From the NCBI RefSeq assembly GCF_902158555.1, contig NZ_CABGGS010000010.1:1-49536 (forward strand): a stretch of DNA of 49,536 bases, given 5' to 3'. Both the position numbers and the translations under genes were made by a program. Below the pieces are notes generated by a model that was given only the letters and a program-made list of their open reading frames with translations, ran no database searches and was not told the DNA's origin. Of the stretch, positions 1 through 9,050 are shown piece by piece (within the stretch, counting starts at the first letter, position 1; each line of letters opens with the position of its first letter). The stretch comes from Klebsiella spallanzanii. Lineage in GTDB: Bacteria; Pseudomonadota; Gammaproteobacteria; Enterobacterales; Enterobacteriaceae.

Positions 1-91
1 ACGTTGAAGACGACGACGTTGATAGGCCGGGTGTGTAAGCGCAGCGATGCGTTGAGCTAACCGGTACTAATGAACCGTGAGGCTTAACCTT
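1..91 (+). rRNA. rrl: 23S ribosomal RNA, 3' end only
   Basis: The first 91 bases match the extreme 3' end of enterobacterial 23S rRNA, with the terminal GGCTTAACCTT at 81-91. The gene enters from outside the window. Followed by 5S, tRNA-Thr and a second 5S, it matches the distal part of E. coli rrnD. Its position next to yhdV and acrEF agrees with the rrnD locus. Confidence 0.95.
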
Positions 92-153
92 ACAACGCCG
101 AAGATGTTTTGGCGGATTGAGAGAAATTCAGCTTGATACAGATAAACAGAATT

Positions 154-273
154 TGCCTGGCGGCTGTAGCGCGGTGGTCCCACCTGATCCCATGCCGAAC
201 TCAGAAGTGAAACGCCGTAGCGCCGATGGTAGTGTGGGGTCTCCCCATGTGAGAGTAGGGAACTGCCAGGCAT
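154..273 (+). rRNA. rrf: 5S ribosomal RNA (first copy)
   Basis: This is a 120-nt 5S rRNA of the large-subunit central protuberance. It begins TGCCTGGCGG and ends with the complementary TGCCAGGCAT, which together form helix I. It lies 62 bases after the 23S end, as usual for a processed rRNA operon. It differs from the second copy (397-516) at a few positions near both ends, two of which are paired in helix I. Confidence 0.97.
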
Positions 274-285
274 CAAATTTAGTGT

Positions 286-361
286 GCTGATATGGCTCAG
301 TTGGTAGAGCGCACCCTTGGTAAGGGTGAGGTCCCCAGTTCGACTCTGGGTATCAGCACCA
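286..361 (+). tRNA. thrV: tRNA-Thr, anticodon GGU
   Basis: This 76-nt cloverleaf starts GCTGATA and ends TATCAGCACCA with an encoded CCA. The D-loop carries AGTTGGTAGA, the anticodon loop is CTTGGTAA (anticodon GGT), and the T-loop is GTTCGACTC. It reads threonine ACC/ACU codons. It sits between two 5S genes, the arrangement of thrV in E. coli rrnD, so it is processed from the rRNA transcript. Confidence 0.97.
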
Positions 362-396
362 GTTTTTAGGTTAAAGTTCGGCGATTTGAAAGAATT

Positions 397-516
397 TGCC
401 TGGCAACGATAGCGCGGTGGTCCCACCTGACCCCATGCCGAACTCAGAAGTGAAACGCCGTAGCGCCGATGGTAGTGTGGGGTCTCCCCATGTGAGAGTA
501 GGGCATTGCCAGGCAC
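397..516 (+). rRNA. rrfF: 5S ribosomal RNA (second, distal copy)
   Basis: This second 120-nt 5S gene runs from TGCCTGGCAA to TGCCAGGCAC. It follows tRNA-Thr by 35 bases and precedes the operon terminator. It corresponds to rrfF of E. coli rrnD. Relative to the first copy, helix-I positions 9-10 and 110-111 differ in a way that keeps pairing. Confidence 0.96.
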
Positions 517-527
517 CAAATAAGTAG

Positions 528-556
528 AAAGCCCATCCGTCAGGATGGGCTTTTTG
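528..556 (+). terminator. rRNA operon terminator
   Basis: A perfect 11-bp stem (AAAGCCCATCC / GGATGGGCTTT) closes a 4-nt loop and runs into a T tract. It lies 12 bases after the distal 5S gene and is a classic rho-independent terminator ending the rRNA operon. Confidence 0.93.
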
Positions 557-640
557 CGTTTATACAGGTGAAAATTTTTGTAAGGTGCTCTCGAACAGAT
601 AGTGATTTTATCCTGTTGAGGCGCGAATTCTTACCTTAGA

Positions 641-672
641 GGAAAAAGGTACCGGATATCTCGCCGGTACCT
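641..672 (-). terminator. Rho-independent terminator of yhdV
   Basis: Read on the minus strand, AGGTACCGG and CCGGTACCT form a 9-bp stem around an 8-nt loop, followed by a T run (the A run at 643-647 on the plus strand). It lies just downstream of the yhdV stop. Confidence 0.85.
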
Positions 673-694
673 GCCGTAGCCGAAAAGAAGGGAA

Positions 695-916
695 TTAACG
701 AGTTAATGCAACAATGCCAAGCGTCAAGCCTGCTACCGCAGCGGCGCCTCCGGCAATAGCGCCAGCGGTTTCCCAGTTGTCCTGAGTCGTTCCTTTCACA
801 CAGGTATTTGTGTGAACTAATCTACCTTCCGAATCATAGACCGGTACGCACGGAGAGTCATGTGCACAGCCGGCGAGTAACGTTGCCAGCAATGTCACAA
901 TAATAAATTTATTCAT
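695..916 (-). CDS. yhdV: Small outer-membrane-type lipoprotein YhdV
   Basis: This 73-aa lipoprotein starts MNKFIIVTLLATLLAGC, with a lipobox LLAGC and lipidated Cys at residue 17. I chose the ATG at 916, not the longer frame to 976, because GAGGTAA lies just upstream and this start gives a clean lipoprotein signal. The mature part is short, with a conserved HDSPCVPVYD stretch, a TTQDNWETAGA segment and a glycine/alanine-rich hydrophobic C-terminus. It matches E. coli YhdV, which also lies next to acrF. Its function is unknown. No operon partner is evident: it has its own terminator, and acrF also ends with one. Confidence 0.9.
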   Translation of the reverse strand: MNKFIIVTLLATLLAGCAHDSPCVPVYDSEGRLVHTNTCVKGTTQDNWETAGAIAGGAAAVAGLTLGIVALTR

Positions 917-1159
917 GATGTTACCTCTAAATAATCCGCTGAGTTGTATTGGTGAGCCCACACATATACGGAACAACTTATTTTATCATCGAGGATATAG
1001 AAGGCTGATAGAGATAAATAATCTCAATTTATGATTAACGTAAATATCGTGAAGAAAGTTATATGAATATGTAGGAATAATATGATTTTCGGTCCGGTAA
1101 AAGTATTAAAAAATAATAAATATATTTAATTTCATCAGGATAGATATTGAATCTTAGAT

Positions 1160-1187
1160 AAGAAAAAGGCACCTGAACGGTGCCTTT
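1160..1187 (-). terminator. Terminator of acrEF
   Basis: On the minus strand a 9-bp stem (AAAGGCACC / GGTGCCTTT) with a 5-nt loop is followed by TTTTTC. It lies 12 bases beyond the acrF stop. The 977-1159 stretch upstream of yhdV is AT-rich and holds nothing else I recognise. Confidence 0.88.
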
Positions 1188-1199
1188 AGAAAAGAATAC

Positions 1200-4100
1200 T
1201 TATTCTGCGTGCTTCGTAAATCGCCGCCTTACGACAACAAAGAAAACGGGCACGAAGAAGATAGCCAGCAGCGTTGCCGTCAACATTCCCCCCATAACAC
1301 CAGTACCTACAGCATTCTGGGCTCCGCTACCTGCCCCATGGCTAATAACCAAAGGCAGAACCCCCAGGATAAAGGCCAGTGAAGTCATCAGGATAGGGCG
1401 CAAACGCATGCGAGATGCTTCAAGCGTTGCTTCGATGATTCCTTTGCCTTCTTTATCCATGAGGTCTTTCGCAAACTCGACAATAAGAATGGCGTTTTTG
1501 GCGGAGAGGCCGATAGTTGTTAATAGACCAACCTGGAAATAAACATCGTTATTTAGTCCCCGGAATGAAGCCGCTAATAATGCCCCAACGACACCTAACG
1601 GAACGACGAGCATGACTGAGAATGGAATAGACCAGCTTTCATAAAGGGCGGCAAGGCACAGGAACACCACTATAAGTGATATTGCATACAAAGCCGGGGC
1701 CTGATTACCGGACAGGCGTTCTTGCCAGGACATTCCCGTCCAGTCATAACCAATACCTGTTGGTAGTTTACTGGCCAACTGTTCCATCAAAATCATGGCA
1801 TCGCCGGTACTTTTACCAGGCGCGGCTTCGCCCAAAATCTCCATTGACGGTAGTCCATTATATCGCTCGAGGCGCGGCGAGCCGTAAACCCAGCGTGAGG
1901 TCACAAATGCGGAGAACGGAACCATTTCACCATTAGCGCTGCGGACGTACATATTATTGATATCACTCGGCAGCATACGGAATTTGGCATCGGCCTGAAC
2001 ATAGACCTTTTTCACTCGCCCATGATCAATAAAGTCATTTACGTAGTAGCCCCCTAGCGCTGCGGAAATTGTTTCATTGATATCAGATAGTGATACACCC
2101 AATGCCTGGGCCTTCTCTTGATCGACATCGAGCTTAAACTGCGGCGTGTCTTCAAGCCCGTTTGGTCTAACACGTACCAGCTGATCTGGATGTTCCTTCA
2201 CCATGCCAAGAAGCTGATTTCGCGCCTGGGTCAATGCACTATGGCCAAGGTTACCCTGATCGATAAGCTCAAAGTCAAAGCCGGTAGCCGTACCCAGTTC
2301 GATAATTGCGGGCAGATTGAAGGGGAAGACCATCGCATCTTTAATCTGGCTGAAAGCGCCGGTGGCCCGTTTAATGATCGCCTCAACGCCATTTTCTGAA
2401 CCACTGCGTTCTTCCCAGGGTTTCAGACTGACAAACGCCATACCGGAGTTTTGCCCCTGGCCGCTAAAGCTAAAGCCGTTGACGGTAAAGACGCTTTCAA
2501 CATTCGCTTTCTCTTTATGCAGGTAGTAATCAGTCACCGTATCAAGAACTTTCTGCGTGCGTTCCTGCGTAGCGCCGGAAGGGAGCTGGATCATGGTCAT
2601 AAATACCCCTTGATCCTCATCAGGAAGAAATGACGTTGGCAGACGCATGAATAACACAGCCATACCAACGACGATTAGTAAATAAATGATGAGATAGCGC
2701 CCGGTACAGCGCAAGATCCCGCTAACGCTGTTGGTATAGTGATTGACGCTACGATCGAATTTCGCATTAAACCAGCCAAAAAAGCCTTTCTTCTCATGAT
2801 GATCGGCTGATGCTGGCTTCAGTAGCATGGCGCAAAGTGCAGGGGTCAGGATCAGCGCGACCAGCACGGATAGCGCCATGGCGGAGACGATGGTGATAGA
2901 AAATTGCCGATAAATTGCCCCTGTAGAACCGCCAAAGAAGGCCATTGGGACAAAAACTGCCGATAGAACCATGGCAATACCAACCAGCGCCCCCTGAATT
3001 TGCGACATTGATTTTTCCGTCGCCTCTTTTGGGGAAAGCTTCTCTTCAACCATCACGCGTTCGACGTTTTCCACCACCACGATAGCATCGTCGACCAACA
3101 GACCTATTGCCAATACCATGCCAAACATGGTTAGCGTGTTGATGGAGTAGCCGAAAGTTGCCAGTACGGCGAATGTGCCAAGCAGGACGACCGGAACCGC
3201 AATGGTGGGGATAAGCGTGGCTCTGATGTTCTGTAAGAACAGATACATCACCAGGAAGACGAGGATTATTGCTTCAAATAGCGTCTTCACGACTTCATGA
3301 ATAGAGATCTTCACGAACGGCGTGGTGTCATAGGGATAGACAACCTTCATCCCCTGTGGGAAGAAGGGCTGTAATTCGGCAAGCTTCGCTTTAATCGCAG
3401 CAGCAGTATCGAGCGCATTAGCGCCGGTAGCAAGCTTAATCCCCAATCCGGAAGCCGGTTTACCATTAATTCGGGCGACGACGTTATAGTTTTCGCCTCC
3501 AAGCTCAATACGAGCCACATCTTTCAGATGAACAACTGAGCCATCAGCATTCACCCGTAGCGTCACCTTGCCAAACTCTGCAGGGTCTTTCAGCCTCGTC
3601 TGAGCAATGATGGACGCATTCAGCTGTTGGCCTTTAATCGCTGGCGTACCGCCAAGCTGACCCGCGGCAATCTGATCGTTTTGTACCTGCAACTGGTTGA
3701 TGACGTCGACAGGCGTCAGGTTGTACTTATTCAGCAGGTTGCCATCCAGCCAGACGCGCATTGCATACTGCGCGCCGAAAAGCTGTACATCACCAACGCC
3801 GTTAAGGCGGCTGATGGTATCTTTGACGTTTGAGGCGACATAGTCTGATATATCGTCCTGAGTGGTACTGGGATTATCGGAGATGAAGCCTGCGACCAAC
3901 AGGAAGCTGCTGCTCGATTTCTCCACGCTGATCCCCTGCTGTTGAACCTCCTGCGGCAGCAGCGGCGTAGCGAGCTGGAGCTTATTCTGCACCTGCACTT
4001 GTGCGATATCCGGGTCCGTGCCCGACTTAAAGGTCAGGGTGATAGTCACGCCGCCGGCTGAATCGCTGGTAGAGGACATGTACATCAGGTTATCAATACC

Positions 4101-4310
4101 GTTCATATTCTGTTCGATAACCTGTGTGACGGTATCCTGCACTGTTTGCGCATCTGCACCGGGATAGGTTGCGGAAATGGCAACAGCCGGTGGCGCGATC
4201 GTTGGGTATTGAGCAATAGGCAGTTGCATAATGGCAAGGCCGCCAGCAATCATCATGATGATGGCCAGTACCCAAGCGAAGACTGGTCGATGAATAAAAA
4301 ACTTAGACAT
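1200..4310 (-). CDS. acrF: RND multidrug efflux pump, inner-membrane subunit AcrF
   Basis: This 1036-aa protein is a proton-driven RND exporter that expels drugs and other amphipathic compounds through a tripartite channel. It starts [18 protein letters not shown] and shows the AcrB/AcrF pattern: TM1, a large periplasmic loop ([26 protein letters not shown]), TM helices 2-6 with the proton-relay pair in [10 protein letters not shown] (about residues 407-408), a second periplasmic domain, and a C-terminal TM set containing [17 protein letters not shown]. Length matches the family (E. coli AcrF is 1034 aa). It lies 13 bases after acrE in one operon, with divergent acrS upstream; this context favours AcrF over AcrB. 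It likely uses TolC, which is not encoded here. Confidence 0.95.
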   Translation of the reverse strand: MSKFFIHRPVFAWVLAIIMMIAGGLAIMQLPIAQYPTIAPPAVAISATYPGADAQTVQDTVTQVIEQNMNGIDNLMYMSSTSDSAGGVTITLTFKSGTDPDIAQVQVQNKLQLATPLLPQEVQQQGISVEKSSSSFLLVAGFISDNPSTTQDDISDYVASNVKDTISRLNGVGDVQLFGAQYAMRVWLDGNLLNKYNLTPVDVINQLQVQNDQIAAGQLGGTPAIKGQQLNASIIAQTRLKDPAEFGKVTLRVNADGSVVHLKDVARIELGGENYNVVARINGKPASGLGIKLATGANALDTAAAIKAKLAELQPFFPQGMKVVYPYDTTPFVKISIHEVVKTLFEAIILVFLVMYLFLQNIRATLIPTIAVPVVLLGTFAVLATFGYSINTLTMFGMVLAIGLLVDDAIVVVENVERVMVEEKLSPKEATEKSMSQIQGALVGIAMVLSAVFVPMAFFGGSTGAIYRQFSITIVSAMALSVLVALILTPALCAMLLKPASADHHEKKGFFGWFNAKFDRSVNHYTNSVSGILRCTGRYLIIYLLIVVGMAVLFMRLPTSFLPDEDQGVFMTMIQLPSGATQERTQKVLDTVTDYYLHKEKANVESVFTVNGFSFSGQGQNSGMAFVSLKPWEERSGSENGVEAIIKRATGAFSQIKDAMVFPFNLPAIIELGTATGFDFELIDQGNLGHSALTQARNQLLGMVKEHPDQLVRVRPNGLEDTPQFKLDVDQEKAQALGVSLSDINETISAALGGYYVNDFIDHGRVKKVYVQADAKFRMLPSDINNMYVRSANGEMVPFSAFVTSRWVYGSPRLERYNGLPSMEILGEAAPGKSTGDAMILMEQLASKLPTGIGYDWTGMSWQERLSGNQAPALYAISLIVVFLCLAALYESWSIPFSVMLVVPLGVVGALLAASFRGLNNDVYFQVGLLTTIGLSAKNAILIVEFAKDLMDKEGKGIIEATLEASRMRLRPILMTSLAFILGVLPLVISHGAGSGAQNAVGTGVMGGMLTATLLAIFFVPVFFVVVRRRFTKHAE

Positions 4311-4323
4311 AGTGATTCATACC

Positions 4324-5463
4324 TTATTGCGCGACAGATGCCGCGGTGTCCTCTTCGGCTTTCACCGTGACGCCGGGACGAATCTTCTGCAGGCCGCTGA
4401 TAATAACTTTTTCGCCAGATTTAAGGCCGCTAGTGATGAGCCACTTATCGCCAATAGCCTGTGATGCCGTGACTTCACGACTCTCAACCTGGTTTTTGTT
4501 ATTAACAAGCATGACGCTGGCATCGCCACGTGGTGTACGGGTTACACCCTGTTGGGGAACCAGGATCGCATTCGGAGAAACACCCTCGTCAATACGGGCG
4601 CGAACAAACATCCCCGGGAGCAGTGCGTGCTGCGGGTTGGGGAAGATAGCGCGTAGCGTAATAGAACCAGTACTCTCATCGACAGTGACATCAGAGAACT
4701 GCAGTGTGCCCTTAAGCGCATAGGGTTGGCCGTTTTCCATAATCAATTGCACGCTTTTAGTGTCGCTGCCGTGCTGTAGACTTTCCTGTTTCAGGCGCAT
4801 GAAATCATTACTGGATTCAGTAACATCGACATAAATCGGATTGAGCTGCTGTACCGTCGCCATCGCGTCAGCCTGACCATTTGTCACCAGGGCGCCTTCG
4901 GTCACGCTGGATTTGCCGATGCGTCCGCTGATGGGAGATGTCACTTTGGTGTAAGCCAGGTTAATACGCGCGCTTTCAACAGCGGCTTTTGCGGCAATAA
5001 CGTCGGCATCAGCCTGGCGTGCTGTTGCGACGGCCTGATCATATTCCTGCTGGCTGATGTATTTTGTGCCGAGAAGCGGTGCATAGCGTTTCACCGTCAA
5101 ATGGGCGATGGCTGCTGCGGCCTCTGCTTTTGCTTCATCGCCCTTTGCGCTGTTGTAAGCGGCCTGATAGGTCGCAGGATCGATTTGGTAAAGCGACTGC
5201 CCTGCGGTGACATCGCTTCCTTCGACAAAGTTACGTTGCAGGATTATTCCACTGACCTGCGGACGTACTTCCGCTACGCGGTAGGCTGATGTGCGACCAG
5301 GCAGCTCTGTGGTCACCGATAGAGGAGCGCTGTTCACCACATGAACGGAGACCTGGGGTATCTGAGCGTGCGGTTGCCGATCGCCTGAATTATCGCAACC
5401 GCTAAGTAAGATGGTCGAGATAATTAGGCTGGATAAAAGTGTAACTCTGACGTGACGTGTCAT
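4324..5463 (-). CDS. acrE: Periplasmic adaptor lipoprotein AcrE
   Basis: This 379-aa membrane-fusion protein links the RND pump AcrF to an outer-membrane channel. Its lipobox LLSGC places the lipidated Cys at residue 23. The order is barrel/lipoyl halves (RPQVSGIILQRNFVEGSDV and SPISGRIGKSSVTEGALV) flanking an alpha-hairpin rich in Ala and Lys (AKAEAAAAIAHLTVKRY), then a beta-barrel (STGSITLRAIFPNPQ, LLPGMFVRARIDEG) and a membrane-proximal domain. E. coli AcrE is 385 aa. It is first gene of acrEF, divergent from acrS. The AcrE assignment over AcrA rests on the locus and on recalled similarity. Confidence 0.94.
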   Translation of the reverse strand: MTRHVRVTLLSSLIISTILLSGCDNSGDRQPHAQIPQVSVHVVNSAPLSVTTELPGRTSAYRVAEVRPQVSGIILQRNFVEGSDVTAGQSLYQIDPATYQAAYNSAKGDEAKAEAAAAIAHLTVKRYAPLLGTKYISQQEYDQAVATARQADADVIAAKAAVESARINLAYTKVTSPISGRIGKSSVTEGALVTNGQADAMATVQQLNPIYVDVTESSNDFMRLKQESLQHGSDTKSVQLIMENGQPYALKGTLQFSDVTVDESTGSITLRAIFPNPQHALLPGMFVRARIDEGVSPNAILVPQQGVTRTPRGDASVMLVNNKNQVESREVTASQAIGDKWLITSGLKSGEKVIISGLQKIRPGVTVKAEEDTAASVAQ

Positions 5464-5840
5464 TGCTGTTCCTTATCGATTACGAGCTGGGTTGGCCACG
5501 AATCTGTGCAAGAAATAATGAATTGAAATGCGGTTTGTTATCCTACAAATAAAAAACGATGGATGTAAGGAATAGTTATTTTTTAGCCATCAGCAAGGCA
5601 CGCAAAAACAAAATGGTATTGGTTATGTTTTGAGAATGACCTCAAGTTAAAATTTACTTACATTGATATTTTAATTCTGAATGATTTTAATTTTATTATT
5701 CATTTGGTGTATTTATTGTGCTTTTGATTGAGATTTAGCTTATCTGTGTTTTTGCTAAGCAATATTAATTGTCAGGTGCTAGGGTTATACGTATTAAGCT
5801 ATTTCACATACTCTTAATCTGGCATTAAGCGGAGCATCGT
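5464..5840. promoter_or_regulatory. Divergent acrEF / acrS control region
   Basis: This 377-base AT-rich interval separates the starts of acrE (minus) and acrS (plus) and must hold promoters for both. The family context predicts an AcrS (TetR-type) operator, but I could not pick out a convincing palindrome by eye. I see no ORF or RNA gene here. Confidence 0.6.
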
Positions 5841-6482
5841 ATGCCTAGAAGAACGAAGGAAGATGCGTTAAAGACGCGACAACTTCTGATTGAGGCCGCC
5901 ATTCAACAGTTTGCAATACGTGGCGTAACCAGCACCACGCTGACTGATATCGCAGATGCTGCGGGCGTGACGAGGGGGGCGGTATACTGGCACTTTTCCA
6001 GTAAAGCAGAACTCTTTAATGCAATGTGGCAACAGCAGCTACCGCTACGCGATCTGCTTCAGCATAGATTTAACTCATGCGGTAATCTGGATCCGCTGAA
6101 TAAACTGCGTGAGAAATTTATTATAGGGTTGCAATATATTTCTGGAAATCCTAAGCAGCGTGCGCTGATGCAGATCTTGTATCAGAAGTGTGAGTTTTCC
6201 AGCGATATGATGTCAGAGGTTGAGATTCGAAAAAAAATTGGGTTTAGTTATCCAATTATTCGAGAGGTACTACAATGCTGTATTCGTAACGGATTATTAC
6301 CAATGGAAACGAACATTGAAATTTCATTAATTGTATTGCACAGCGCATTTGTTGGTATTATTAAAAACTGGCTTGTGGAGCCCGAGCAGTTCGACCTGTA
6401 TCACCAGGCACCCGCTTTGGTCGATAATATTATGTCTATACTTTGCGGAACCAACAGGCTACAGATGATTGTTAATCAATAA
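5841..6482 (+). CDS. acrS: TetR-family repressor AcrS (EnvR)
   Basis: This 213-aa TetR/AcrR-family repressor has its N-terminal helix-turn-helix at about residues 10-56 (AIQQFAIRGVTSTTLTDIA, GVTRGAVYWHF). The rest is a helical ligand-binding and dimerisation domain. It lies divergent from acrEF. In E. coli, AcrS is known to repress acrAB and sits next to acrEF. The ATG at 5841 follows a GGAG motif (5831-5834) and gives the usual start (E. coli AcrS is 220 aa). The C-terminus diverges from the E. coli protein. Confidence 0.92.
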   Translation: MPRRTKEDALKTRQLLIEAAIQQFAIRGVTSTTLTDIADAAGVTRGAVYWHFSSKAELFNAMWQQQLPLRDLLQHRFNSCGNLDPLNKLREKFIIGLQYISGNPKQRALMQILYQKCEFSSDMMSEVEIRKKIGFSYPIIREVLQCCIRNGLLPMETNIEISLIVLHSAFVGIIKNWLVEPEQFDLYHQAPALVDNIMSILCGTNRLQMIVNQ

Positions 6483-6493
6483 ATCAGACGAAA

Positions 6494-6535
6494 TAAAAAA
6501 GGCGCTTCCCCATGCCGAAGAGCGCCTTTTTAATC
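6494..6535. terminator. Bidirectional terminator between acrS and fis
   Basis: The arms AAAAAGGCGCT and AGCGCCTTTTT form a stem of about 11 bp around a 14-nt loop. A runs precede and T runs follow it, so it can terminate acrS on the plus strand and dusB-fis on the minus strand. Confidence 0.9.
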
Positions 6536-6555
6536 ATACAGTTAACTGATTAGTA

Positions 6556-6852
6556 TCAGTTCATGCCGTATTTTTTCAGTTTCTTACGCAGAGTACCACG
6601 GTTGATGCCCATCATCAGGGCAGCACGGGTCTGGTTACCGCGGGTGTATTGCATCACCATGTCCAACAGGGGCTGTTCTACTTCAGCCAGTACCAGCTCA
6701 TACAGGTCATTCACATCCTGACCGTTCAGTTGAGCAAAATAGTTCTTCAGTGCCTGTTTAACCGAGTCACGCAGGGGCTTTTGAGTCACCTGATCCTGAG
6801 AGTTAACGGTAGAAACGGTCAGTACGTCAGAATTTACGCGTTGTTCGAACAT
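6556..6852 (-). CDS. fis: Nucleoid-associated DNA-bending protein Fis
   Basis: This 98-aa homodimeric protein bends DNA, activates rRNA and tRNA promoters and assists site-specific recombinases. The sequence appears identical to E. coli Fis as I recall it: an N-terminal beta-hairpin region (residues 1-25), a helical dimer core, and a C-terminal HTH at about 74-95 ([19 protein letters not shown]). It starts 24 bases after dusB and is expressed with it from the promoter upstream of dusB. In E. coli that promoter is growth-phase and stringent controlled. E. coli has yhdJ and yhdU downstream; here acrS follows directly. Confidence 0.99.
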
Positions 6853-6876
6853 AGTTCTGTCAGCTCTTTATTTCTA

Positions 6877-7842
6877 TTACGCAAAATTTTCGAAGTATGC
6901 CTCCAACGCCGCCAGCTGTTCGCTGGAATCTTCTATGGCGTTGAATGTGCGCCGAAACTGGTCATCTGGAGCGTGTTCCTGGAGATACCAGGATACGTGT
7001 TTACGCGCGATTCGGTACCCTTTTGCCTGGCCGTAAAAGTCATGCAGTTCCCGAACGTGCGCACAAAGCAAGCGCTTAACCTCTGCCAACGGCAGCGGGG
7101 GCAGCAGCTCCCCAGTGTCCAGATAGTGCTGGATTTCCCGAAAGATCCAGGGTCTTCCCTGAGCTGCGCGGCCTATCATAAGGGCATCCGCCCCCGTATA
7201 GTCGAGCACAGCTCTGGCTTTAAGCGGGTCAGTAATGTCACCATTCGCGATAATCGGAATGGAAACTTTCTGCTTAACTGCCCGAATACTGTCGTACTCA
7301 GCTTCTCCGTTAAACAAGCAGGCGCGCGTGCGTCCGTGAATAGTCAGAGCCTGAATGCCACATTCTTCAGCCAGTTGGGCAATCTCTACACAGTTACGGT
7401 GTTCCGGTTCCCAACCGGTGCGAATCTTGAGAGTTACGGGAACGTCCACTGCTTTAACGACCTCCGTCAGGATTGATTTCACCTGCTCGGGGTACTGCAA
7501 GAGGGCTGAACCTGCAAGCTTACGATTCACTTTTTTAGCCGGGCACCCCATATTGATATCAATAATTTGGGCACCGCTTTCCACGTTAATACGGGCGGCT
7601 GCAGCCATCTCTTCCGGCACGCTACCGGCGATTTGCACGGTACGAATACCGGGCTCATCAACGTGCACCATCCGTAAGCGGGACTTGTCGCTCTCCCAAA
7701 CCTGCGGGTTGGAGGACATCATCTCGGATACGGTCAAGCCTGCTCCCATCTCATAACACAACGTCCTGAATGGTCTGTCAGTAATGCCAGCCATAGGCGC
7801 TGCGATCAGTCGATTTCTGAGCTGGTGGTGTCCGATGCGCAT
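6877..7842 (-). CDS. dusB: tRNA-dihydrouridine synthase B
   Basis: This 321-aa FMN-dependent enzyme reduces uridine to dihydrouridine in the tRNA D-loop (U17 in E. coli). A TIM barrel is evident: an N-terminal [12 protein letters not shown] flavin-binding motif, catalytic Cys100 in [11 protein letters not shown], the LTIHGRTR segment, and ANGDI plus [16 protein letters not shown] at the FMN-phosphate site. A helical C-terminal domain follows. Length equals E. coli DusB. It is the first gene of the dusB-fis operon, and long-known work shows its translation sequence influences fis expression. Confidence 0.97.
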   Translation of the reverse strand: MRIGHHQLRNRLIAAPMAGITDRPFRTLCYEMGAGLTVSEMMSSNPQVWESDKSRLRMVHVDEPGIRTVQIAGSVPEEMAAAARINVESGAQIIDINMGCPAKKVNRKLAGSALLQYPEQVKSILTEVVKAVDVPVTLKIRTGWEPEHRNCVEIAQLAEECGIQALTIHGRTRACLFNGEAEYDSIRAVKQKVSIPIIANGDITDPLKARAVLDYTGADALMIGRAAQGRPWIFREIQHYLDTGELLPPLPLAEVKRLLCAHVRELHDFYGQAKGYRIARKHVSWYLQEHAPDDQFRRTFNAIEDSSEQLAALEAYFENFA

Positions 7843-7881
7843 GAGTTAAGAAATGACCATACTGTGACTGCAAGGCGGCGT

Positions 7882-7910
7882 ATATTACGCATTTTTTGCA
7901 CGAGATGAAA
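7882..7910 (-). promoter_or_regulatory. Promoter of dusB-fis
   Basis: On the minus strand TTTCAT (7905-7910) and TAATAT (7882-7887) are spaced by 17 bases and followed by a GC-rich discriminator ACGCCGCC. This agrees with the E. coli fis promoter, where the GC discriminator underlies stringent control. Expected transcription start is near 7875, about 33 bases before dusB. The rest of the 7843-8170 gap is AT-rich and likely contains Fis autoregulatory sites, which I did not map. Confidence 0.8.
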
Positions 7911-8058
7911 GGCCAAACTTTGACCAATCCTCTGCGGTGGATCAAAGAATCGCCGTGCAAGTAAACAGTCATGAATAATTAGCTTTATAAATCATTGCAT
8001 TATAAATATGCGGTGAAATTATCTACACACATAATTTTGCATAACTTCTCATTTTTTC

Positions 8059-8114
8059 TTCCCTGCGCAGGGAAGCAACAAGATAATCTGCTGAATAAAT
8101 CAGCAAATTATCTT
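8059..8114. repeat. Two adjacent inverted repeats between cah and dusB
   Basis: CTTCCCTGC/GCAGGGAAG at 8059-8076 is a perfect 18-base dyad without spacer. Directly after it, 8080-8094 and 8100-8114 form a 15-base inverted repeat (AAGATAATCTGCTGA) with one mismatch and a 5-base spacer. On the minus strand the second could end cah transcription, though no T tract follows it. The first has A, not T, beyond it on the minus strand, so it is not a standard terminator. They could be regulatory dyads upstream of dusB-fis. Confidence 0.6.
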
Positions 8115-8170
8115 AGCTTTGTGTGAGTTGGCTCTCATTTCAGAACATGATCGTGAAGCGTACCTGATGT

Positions 8171-8911
8171 TTACTCTACGACTACGCGACCATTCAGAGG
8201 CTGCACCGGACGATTATTATCGTGGTGCATGGTATGGCTAAATTTTTCCAGCTGTGCTGCAGAAAGCGTCAGAGGATGTTTAAGGACAATCCAGGTTACC
8301 CCTTCGGAGCAAGGCGGAGTCGTCAATGAGCCGCTGAAGCGCCAGTATGTTTTATCCGTTGGAAGAAGGGCGTTGAGGTCCATCTGTGTGCTAATTTTGG
8401 TATTCTGCTCAGCTTTCTCGGGCATGGTTGCCCATAACTTATCCAGCTCTGTGTTTGCAGCTCCTTTATCAAACATGACGGCCACGACGGCAACCGCGCC
8501 TGTGGCGTCTTTGTGAACCAAGTGCATCTCCATCGCATAGTGCTTACCGTGAACGGTATTTTCGCTCGGCGCGTGGAAGTGGAACTGCTGAAGTGTAAAA
8601 GGAGTACCGTCAATTGTGATGGTATCTGCCGTGTCGGTTTTTAACCCGGCCTGGATGGTATGACCATTGTTGATGAGCGTGATTGGCCCATCGGTATAGT
8701 GGGTATCCAATGGCGAAAGATGTGCTTTGAGCGTGGTATCAATGTTGATTGGCGATTGGTTCATGCCGGTCTGGCAGGTTTTGAACTCTTCGCCGAGCGA
8801 TCCCCAATGTTCCGGTGAACCTTCGCCTTCGTAACCCCAATGGGAAGCCAGAACAGTAACGGGCATGATGCTGAACGCCAGCAATGCCGCCTTGCCTAAA
8901 GATGTTTTCAT
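8171..8911 (-). CDS. cah: Periplasmic alpha-class carbonic anhydrase
   Basis: This 246-aa zinc enzyme hydrates CO2 to bicarbonate in the periplasm. A signal peptide MKTSLGKAALLAFSIMPVTVLA ends before SHWGYEG, the usual alpha-CA N-terminus. Zinc ligands are His111 and His113 in QQFHFHAPSEN and His130 in EMHLVHKD. The TTPPCSEGVTW motif and Cys46 suggest the conserved disulfide. I chose the ATG at 8911 (GGA with 8-base spacing) over the ATG at 8920, which lacks a good ribosome site. E. coli K-12 has no gene here; K. pneumoniae is known to encode Cah. It appears monocistronic. Confidence 0.93.
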   Translation of the reverse strand: MKTSLGKAALLAFSIMPVTVLASHWGYEGEGSPEHWGSLGEEFKTCQTGMNQSPINIDTTLKAHLSPLDTHYTDGPITLINNGHTIQAGLKTDTADTITIDGTPFTLQQFHFHAPSENTVHGKHYAMEMHLVHKDATGAVAVVAVMFDKGAANTELDKLWATMPEKAEQNTKISTQMDLNALLPTDKTYWRFSGSLTTPPCSEGVTWIVLKHPLTLSAAQLEKFSHTMHHDNNRPVQPLNGRVVVE

Positions 8912-9012
8912 GTAATTCATCCGATGAATAGAATGGTGTTTTTTATTTGTAACAGCAACGTGCTACTTCACTATTTTATTCCGAATGAGTAGAGGATTTT
9001 GTACAGAAAACG

Positions 9013-9042
9013 CGGAAAAGCGTGGCCTGCAGCGAGGCCACG
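9013..9042 (-). terminator. Terminator downstream of prmA
   Basis: An 8-bp GC-rich stem (CGTGGCCT / AGGCCACG) with a 6-nt loop is followed on the minus strand by CTTTTCC. The T run is short but the position, 9 bases after the prmA stop, fits termination of panF-prmA. The rest of the 130-base gap to cah shows nothing else. Confidence 0.65.
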
Positions 9043-9050
9043 AGGAGGCG

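Noticed and set aside
67..519. A 150-codon open frame on the minus strand over the 5S/tRNA genes
   Set aside because: It is antisense to two 5S genes and tRNA-Thr; the repeated peptide segments simply reflect the two 5S copies.
1200..5463. Assignment of the efflux genes as acrAB
   Set aside because: Neighbouring rRNA operon, yhdV and divergent acrS match the E. coli acrEF locus; acrAB is paired with acrR elsewhere.
6649..7476. A 275-codon plus-strand frame opposite dusB and fis
   Set aside because: It spans two well-supported genes on the other strand and has no recognisable domain.
8059..8076. The spacerless palindrome as a rho-independent terminator of cah
   Set aside because: On the minus strand the following bases are A-rich, not T-rich, so standard termination is unlikely.
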